Below are positions 57,831 through 64,000 of a stretch of 64,000 nt of DNA, piece after piece (position 1 is the first letter of the stretch; each line of letters starts with the position of its first letter). Below the pieces are notes generated by a model. It saw nothing but the letters and a program-made list of their open reading frames with translations. It ran no database searches and was not told where the DNA came from. The stretch is from positions 4,813,001-4,877,000 of the forward strand of contig NW_018343973.1 in the NCBI RefSeq assembly GCF_002099425.1. The letters run 5' to 3'. A program made the translations under genes and the position numbers. The stretch is from Phascolarctos cinereus. Lineage: Eukaryota; Chordata; Mammalia; Diprotodontia; Phascolarctidae.

Positions 57831-58165
57831 CCTGCTTAGACCAAGACCTAGAGAATGTGTCCCTGGGCATGGAACCACAGCAGTGCCTACCTTCAGTTTC
57901 CTCACAAATTCTTGCATTTGCAGTTGTCACTATTTATCCAAGTGTAGGTAAGGAATGACTTTTGCTTTGACTAGCAGGATGTCTTAGGGTTGAAATATAA
58001 AACAAAAGCCTTATACATTAGCTAATTAAGACATTTTTCTATCATAAAGGAGTATACTCTGATGGTCCTAAATTCATCCTATAAGATTAAAATTTAACTC
58101 AGACAAATCCAATTCAGCAAATATTTTGAAGTCTACAGTATGTATAGCCCCTGTGATAGACATAA
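57831..58165. other. intronic DNA, nothing identified
   Basis: No repeat or exon recognised. Confidence 0.35.
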
Positions 58166-58169
58166 TCTA

Positions 58170-58330
58170 ATAACACCATCAATTTGTATGGTACATCATA
58201 CTTTACCAAGTACTACCATATATACTATTTCATTTTGTCTCTACAATAACAGTGGGAAAAGGCAAAACAAGTATTATCAACCTCTTTTGACAAAGACATA
58301 GAACAAGATTTCATAGTATATAAGATGTAG
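58170..58330 (-). mobile_element. MIR/THER-type SINE, degenerate
   Basis: GTATGGTACATCATACTTTA, TATATACTATTTCATTTTGT and CAACCTCTTTTGACAAAGAC resemble a decayed antisense tail. Confidence 0.4.
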
Positions 58331-59025
58331 TACCAGTTTTTAAAAGCTACAAGAAAGAGGGTAGGAAAAACAACTACATCATCTGTCACAAGTTGGTGGG
58401 CTATAGAGGAGATTATAGTGCTAAACCATACTCTTATAGATTTAATCTACTTAGAAAGCATCAGTGGTCAAGTTATACTCTATATACACACTATATTTCC
58501 TGGTGTGGAACAACAATTTCACAGTATGTTAATTTGGGCAAAAGATGTAAACCATTTAACTGCATTAATGCTTTTGGGAATGTGAGAAAATAGTGTTTTT
58601 TTAATAACAGTTTTATATACCTGGCCTGCAAAGTATAAATTATTTTCAATACACTAGACTACTATTAGCTAAGTTAATGTGTACTTATTTTAGAAAAGGC
58701 AACTGATTATTAAAATTAGAGTAGGCATAAGGACCAGTTAGTTTTTATGTCAAATCAATTTTATAGATAGTTTAAACTTTAGTATATGAAACTGCTTTGA
58801 AAGCCTAGTGTGTGTTTTATGGAATAAAGTTATAAGAACCTGGGATGATTATTCCTCTGAATTGCTCAGCAGTTCTTCTTTTAATCATTTTTAATCATTT
58901 TAATCATTCTTTTAATCAATTTAATCTTTCATTTGAATAGAATAGAAAGCATCAAAGAAAATGCAAAATTGGTGAAAATACATAAAATACACTTAGCAAC
59001 ATGTATATTTATACATTAGAACAGG
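58331..59025. other. AT-rich intronic DNA
   Basis: No exon recognised. A (TTTTAATCA)n-like run lies at 58879-58925. Confidence 0.45.
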
Positions 59026-59032
59026 GGTCAGC

Positions 59033-59113
59033 AAAGTAAATGTGAAAACCATTCTTTGCCCATGGATCATACAAAAAGAGATGGTGGACCACACTTTACC
59101 AACTCCTGCTCTA
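59033..59113. mobile_element. short hAT-like MITE
   Basis: CAGGGGTCAGCAAAGT at the left, ACTTTACCAACTCCTG at the right; these are inverted ends with decay. Candidate TSD 8-mers CATTAGAA and CTCTAGAC match at 5 of 8. Resembles MER-type hAT copies starting CAGGGGTCGGCAAACT. Confidence 0.65.
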
Positions 59114-59339
59114 GACATTTTAACTCCAAAATCCTTTAAAAAATAATAAAACCTCCTAGATTAAATTTTAATAGTATTTAATATAGGTACCTTTTGTATT
59201 CCTTGTTGGTGTCTGAACTTTATAAAATGTGGTGTTCTTACTATCCAGGAGATACACATAGATAAATAGTCACAAAATACCTTAAAAGTTTTATGATATT
59301 ATGATTAACATATTTTTATTTTATGAATGATGTAGCATG

Positions 59340-60060
59340 TGTCATATCCTTCTACCACTTTCCTTTTCTTTCCCTTTACTTGACCTCTCATTCTTTGACC
59401 TATTCTTATTCTCTTGTGTATCATCCCATACTAGATTAACTTACATACATATCCAACTTTGATGACCCTCACCCCTATGATCTTCCATTTTATATTTCAC
59501 TAATCATTATCCTGAGATCCTTTGCCCTTCACACTTTTCATTGTTATGGACCTGGCAATTCTCATTTCTGGGAAGCCTCCACCATCATTTTCCACCTCTG
59601 TTTATAGCTAACAAACTTTTGTTTGCACAATGTCAATTGGATCCTCACTTCTGCTCATAAAAACTCCCTATCTCATTCTTCACAGTGACTGTTTCAATTT
59701 TTTTTTTTTGGCCAGGCAATGGGGTTAAATAACTTGCCCAGGGTCACATAGCTAGTAAGTACCAAGTGCCTGGGGCTGGATTTGAACTCAGGTCCTCCAG
59801 ACTCCAGGGCTGGTGCTCTATCTACTGCACCTCTTAGCTTCCCCCAAACCTTTAATTCTTACCTCAAATCCCCAGTATCATCCCCAACACTCACAAACTC
59901 ATGCCCATATCAGATAACATAGTACTTGACAGAGAAGATTGAGACATTGAAAAGTATACTCCTTCCTCTATTCCTCAATACTTTCTAGTATCATCACCTA
60001 CTCTATTCCCTTACTGTAGTCACAAAAGAAGAGGTAGCCTTCTTCTCCAGTTGAAGCAGA
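59340..60060 (+). mobile_element. L2 LINE, sense, upstream ORF2 part
   Basis: CTCATTCTTTGACCTATTCT, CCTGGCAATTCTCATTTCTG and, after the SINE, CACAAAAGAAGAGGTAGCCTT resemble the 5' portion of L2 ORF2. Strongly decayed. Confidence 0.5.
59699..59845 (-). mobile_element. CORE-SINE, WSINE1-like
   Basis: Poly-T, GGCAATGGGGTTAAATAACT, CAGGGTCACATAGCTAGTAA, GAACTCAGGTCCTCCAGACT and ACTGCACCTCTTAGCTTCCC. Inserted in the L2. Confidence 0.92.
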
Positions 60061-60099
60061 ACTATGCAGAGTCATTAGCTTTTCTCTGTAGAGACCTAA

Positions 60100-60290
60100 A
60101 CATAACCTTAGCAGCCATGTAGCCTAACCCCCTCATCTTACAGATGAGGAAATTGAAGTCAAAGAAGTGGTGTGATTTGTACAAAGTTACACATAAAATA
60201 AGTAGCCTAACCTAGTTAAGCAACTTGCCCAGGGTCAGACATCTAGCAAGTGGCAAACCAGAGGCTCACATCCAGTTCTTCCAACTGGAA
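60100..60290 (-). mobile_element. CORE-SINE
   Basis: TTACAGATGAGGAAATTGAAG, CAACTTGCCCAGGGTCAGAC and CACATCCAGTTCTTCCAA. An internal stretch is rearranged. Confidence 0.75.
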
Positions 60291-60297
60291 GTGACAG

Positions 60298-60352
60298 AGT
60301 TATTAATTAATTAATAACAATTAATTAATTAATGATTAATTGATAACTGGAA
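60298..60352. repeat. (ATTA)n palindromic low-complexity tract
   Basis: GTTATTAATTAATTAATAAC is a perfect 20-bp palindrome; more TTAATTAA words follow to 60340. Confidence 0.9.
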
Positions 60353-60354
60353 GT

Positions 60355-60500
60355 TATTGCACATGTATAACCTATATCACATTGTTGCTGTCTTGGGGAA
60401 AGGGAAGGAAAGAAGGAAGGGAGAAAAACTTGGAATTGAAAATCTTATAAAAATGAATGTTGATAACTTTACATGTAATTGGAAAGCATAAAATACTACT
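60355..60500 (+). mobile_element. L1 3' UTR terminus
   Basis: CATGTATAACCTATATCACA, TTGGGGAAAGGGAAGG and AAAATGAATGTTGATAACTT are the sense L1 3' end in older marsupial form, followed by GTAATTGGAAAGCATAAAATAC. Confidence 0.75.
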
Positions 60501-63500
60501 TACTAAAAAAAGTACTTTGTAATTGTGTACATTTAATTCTGTGTGCATCTTGATAGCTAGACTCAAGTATTTTATATTCTCTGTAGTTATTTTAAATGTG
60601 ATTTCTCTTTCTCTGCCTGCTGTATTTTGTTGGTAGTATACAGAAATACTAATGATTAGTGTAGATTTATTTTATAACCTGCAATTTTGCTCAAGTTGGT
60701 AATTTTTTTCAATTAGTTTCTTAGCTGACACTCTAAGGTTCATATCATGTGCAAAAAAAAATGATAGTTTTGTTTCCTATTTGATTAGGTTTGTTCTTTC
60801 TATTTATTTTACTTGTTTTATTGCTATAACTAGTTATTTATTGGATTAAATTGGTTAGTAATTGCAATAATAGACACCACTGCTTTATCCTTGATCTTTT
60901 TTAAAATTTTATTTCTAATTTATGTAATAAAACAAATATATGCATCACATAGTATAATTTAAAAATAATTGCACATGAAACTGCAAATCTGTTATGTACA
61001 GCTTGCTATTCCTTTTAAATATATAATAAAGCTATGCAAATTGTTTTCCCTCTCTTCCACTCTAGAGATGGCTAACACAAATATGTTTGCATATATAAAA
61101 TCGATCTATACATACTTCTATTTATCATTTCTTTCTCTGGATGTAGATAGTGTCTTCATTCATATGTCCTTTGTAGTTAATTTGGGTATTTATAATAAAT
61201 GACTTATTTGCTCAAAATTGGAAAGACCTCTAATATTTTTCTAATATAGATAATATCGGGTCTTGGTTTTAGATGGCTTTCAATAGATTTATCATCTTAA
61301 AGAAAGTTCCATTTTGCATTATTGTGTTTTGAGTTTGTTTTTTGTTTTTTTAATATGAATGAGTATTGTATCTTGTCAAAAGCTTTTTCTGCATCTGTTG
61401 TGATATAATCATATAATTTTTTGTTGTTTTTGTTATTACTAAGGTCAATTATGTTTATACTTTTACTAATATTAAACAAACCCTGAGTTCCTCATATAAA
61501 TTCAGCCATATCATAGTGTATAATCTTTGTAAGATATTACTATAGACTCCTTGCTATGTTTAATTTTTTTTAATCTGTGCATTAAGGATATTGTTATACA
61601 ATTCTCTTTCTCTGCTTTGACTCTCTCTAGTTTAATTTTCAAGACCATATTTGTGTTATAGAAGGAATTTGGTAGGACCTTTTCTTTTCAAAATATTTCA
61701 AAGTGTTTATGTTGTGTTAAAATTAATTTTTGTTTAAATGTTTTCTATGTCTTGTAAATCCATCGAGTTCTGCCATCTTTTTCTTTAGAAGTCCAACTAT
61801 GGCTTGTTCAATTTCCTTTTCTAATATAGATTTATTTAAATCTTCTATTTCCTACTGTATTCATATGGATAATTTATATTTTTATAAATATTTATCCATT
61901 TCACTTAGATGGTCACTCTTATTGACATATAATAGGGTAATATAGTCCTTAATCATTGCTTTTATTCCTTCTTCACTGCTTGTGAATTCACCTTTTTCAT
62001 TTTTGAAGTTGAAAATGTGGTTTTCTTCTTTCATTTATTTAAATCAAGTTAGTTAATGGCTTATCTATTTTATTGAGGTTATTTTTTTCTAAACCAGCTC
62101 CTAGTTTGTTCTGGTTATTAATTAAATGAATTTTTTTCTTTAACTCTCATTAATCTCTTCTTTGATTTTCAGGATTTCTGTTTTGGTATTTAATTGGTTT
62201 TTAATTCATTGATTTTTTTTTTGGTACATGCACAATTCATTGATCTGGTCTTTTATTAATGTAAGCGTTTACAGGTATAAATTTTTCCCTCAGTATTGCT
62301 TTGGCTGCACCCTTCAAATTTTGGTATGTTGTCTCACTGTTGTCATTATCTTTGATGAAATCATTTATTTGTTCTTTCACTCACCCATTCTTTAGAATTA
62401 TTATTTAATTTTTAATCATTTAATTAATTTTAATATTTTATTCAAAGGCCTTTTACTGAATATAATTTTATTTCATTATGGTCAGCAAAAGATGCATTTA
62501 ATATTTCTGCTTTTACATAGTTGTTGTGAGGTTTTTTAATGCCTTAATATATGGTTAATTTTTGTGAAAATACTATGCTTAGCTGAGAAATAGATATATT
62601 CCTTTCTATTCCCATTCAACATTCTCCAGAAGTCTGTCATATCTGACTTTTCTAAAATTCTATTCAGGTTCTTAATTTATTTTTTATTTATTGTTATTAG
62701 ATTTATCAAGATCTGAGAGGGGTAAATTGAGATCTCCCACTATTTTAGTTTTACTTTCTGTTTTCCCTGTAACTCATTTAACTTTTCCATTAAAAAATTT
62801 AGATACTATGCCTTTTGTTGTTATATGTTTAGTAACGATATTTGTTAATTTACTATCTATGATACCTTTTAGCAAAATGTAATTTTCCAGTTTACTTCTT
62901 TTAATTAGGTCTATGTTTGCTATTGTTATTTTTGGGCTTTGCTACCCTAGTCTTTTTACTTCAAATGAAGCATAATAGAATCTGTTTCAGCTTTATTTCA
63001 AATGTGTTTCTTGTAAACAACATATTGTTAGACTCTGGTTTCTAATCCATTCTACTGTCTGCTTCCATTTTGTGGGTGAATTTATCCCATTCATAATCAC
63101 AGGTATGATTGCTAATTTCATGTTTCACTCTATCATATTCCCTTATACTTGTTCTTTTTTTCTCCACTGCCTCTTTAAGAGTTTGTTTGCTTCTGACTTG
63201 TACATCTCTTCATCTGCCCTCCCTTGTACTCCTACTCTTTCCCCTAATGCTTTTTGCAACTGCTTGTGTATGTGATCCTTCCCTCTTTTGACCAGTTCAG
63301 ATAAGAGTGAGGTTCATCACCCACTCCTTGTTATATAGACTTCTACTTTTGAACTCTATTTATGTGTTCCCATTCTTTCTGTCCTCCCCCCACCCCCAGT
63401 TTATTCTTCTTTCACCTTTCTATTAAGATCACAGAATCACTCCTAGGTATCTTGTCTAACCAGACTCCTTCTCTGACTCCTAATGATGATAGAGTTCTGA

Positions 63501-64000
63501 GGAAATACATGTATTATCTTCCCATATAAGAATGTAAATAGTTTAATCTTATTTAGTCCCTTATGATTAAATGTTCATGTTTGCCTTTTTATGCTTCACT
63601 TGACTCTTATGTTTACATGTCACCTTTCCTATTCAGCCCTGTTCTTTTCATCAGGAATGCTTGGAAGCCCTCTATTTCATTAAAGTTCCATTTCCTTCCT
63701 CCCATACTAAGTTTTGCTGCATGAGGTTTTCTTGACCTAGATCTTTTGCCTCCTGGAATATCATTTTCCAAACTCTCTACTTCTTTAGAATGATGACTGC
63801 TAAATCTTGTGTAATCTTAATTATGGCCCCTTGATACTTGAATTCTTTCTTTCAGGATGTTTGCAGTATTTCTTTGACCTGGCAGTTCTTAATTTCAGTA
63901 TAATATCATAGAAGTTTTCATATTGGAGTTTCTTTTAGGAGGTGACTAGTGGATTCCAGAGGAACAGTGTGCTTTGACAGCCCCAAAAAAACAAATTCCA
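60501..64000 (-). mobile_element. long old L1, antisense, runs off the window
   Basis: On the minus strand the order is ORF1/inter-ORF region (64000 to about 63560), ORF2 endonuclease side, then the RT side toward 60501. RT landmarks include DAEKAFDKIQYSFILKK (antisense around 61340-61400). The AT-rich text matches the known antisense of L1 ORF2, e.g. CAAAAGCTTTTTCTGCATCT. Interrupted at about 60905-61215. Many frame breaks; old. Confidence 0.75.
60905..61215 (-). mobile_element. L1 3' UTR fragment inserted in an older L1
   Basis: Shares CTGCAAATCTGTTATGTACA, CTTGCTATTCCTTTTAAATA, AGAGATGGCTAACACAAATA and CATATGTCCTTTGTAGTTAA with 5225-5590. A T-rich left end is consistent with a poly-A tail on the minus strand. 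Confidence 0.6.

Noticed and set aside
60355-61215. A single twin-primed L1
   Set aside because: The sense 3' end lies left of the antisense body; twin priming would put the inverted 5' part on the other side, so these are separate copies.

Overview
This is nuclear DNA from a marsupial mammal. Almost everything readable is interspersed repeat of marsupial type: short tRNA-derived CORE-SINEs that begin near GGCAGCTAGGTGGCRCAGTG and end in CAATTGCCTAAA (WSINE1-like), longer SINEs with a BovB/RTE-like tail ending near GGACATGACTGAA (MAR1-like), old MIR, L2 and L3/CR1 copies, marsupial L1 and an ORF1-only half-L1 (HAL1). The first SINE type suggests an Australian lineage such as a dasyurid, but that is only an inference. 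CpG is depleted, no CpG island is visible, and no prokaryotic signal is present.

One host coding exon is recognisable, at 8910-9007 on the + strand. It has a clean AG acceptor and a GTAAGT donor and encodes 32 residues plus two bases. The peptide matches the alpha-helical domain of the olfactory/striatal G-protein alpha subunit Golf (GNAL), and it differs from GNAS at the expected diagnostic positions. The rest of the window therefore reads as GNAL intron: about 8.9 kb upstream and at least 55 kb downstream. I could not see either adjoining GNAL exon, nor the CHMP1B gene that sits inside a GNAL intron in human.

Layout: 1-5 kb, mostly single-copy intron with a cluster of MIRs; 5-8.5 kb, L1, SINE, MIR and L2 pieces; 8.9-9.0 kb, the exon; 9-10.6 kb, single-copy flank; 10.6-13 kb, L2 and a Tigger-like DNA transposon; 13-21.4 kb, SINEs, a palindromic MITE-like hairpin and a 98-bp tandem duplication; 21.9-31 kb, two 5'-truncated L1s and many SINEs; 31-45 kb, L2 antisense tracts, an RTE/R4-like LINE inserted in a SINE, and a processed pseudogene inserted in a MIR; 45-49 kb, a HAL1 nested in an L2; 48-54 kb, four hAT-like elements; 55-60 kb, L2, L3 and MIR; 60.4-64 kb, an old antisense L1 that runs off the window.

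The most rewarding signals are nested insertions that preserve target-site duplications (TSDs), and retrotransposon pairs that share 3' tails (HAL1 with L1; a SINE with an RTE/R4-like LINE). I found no endogenous retrovirus I could support, no RNA gene, and no convincing previously undescribed system. Repeat boundaries are by eye and are often uncertain by 10-50 bp; those with TSDs are exact to a few bases.
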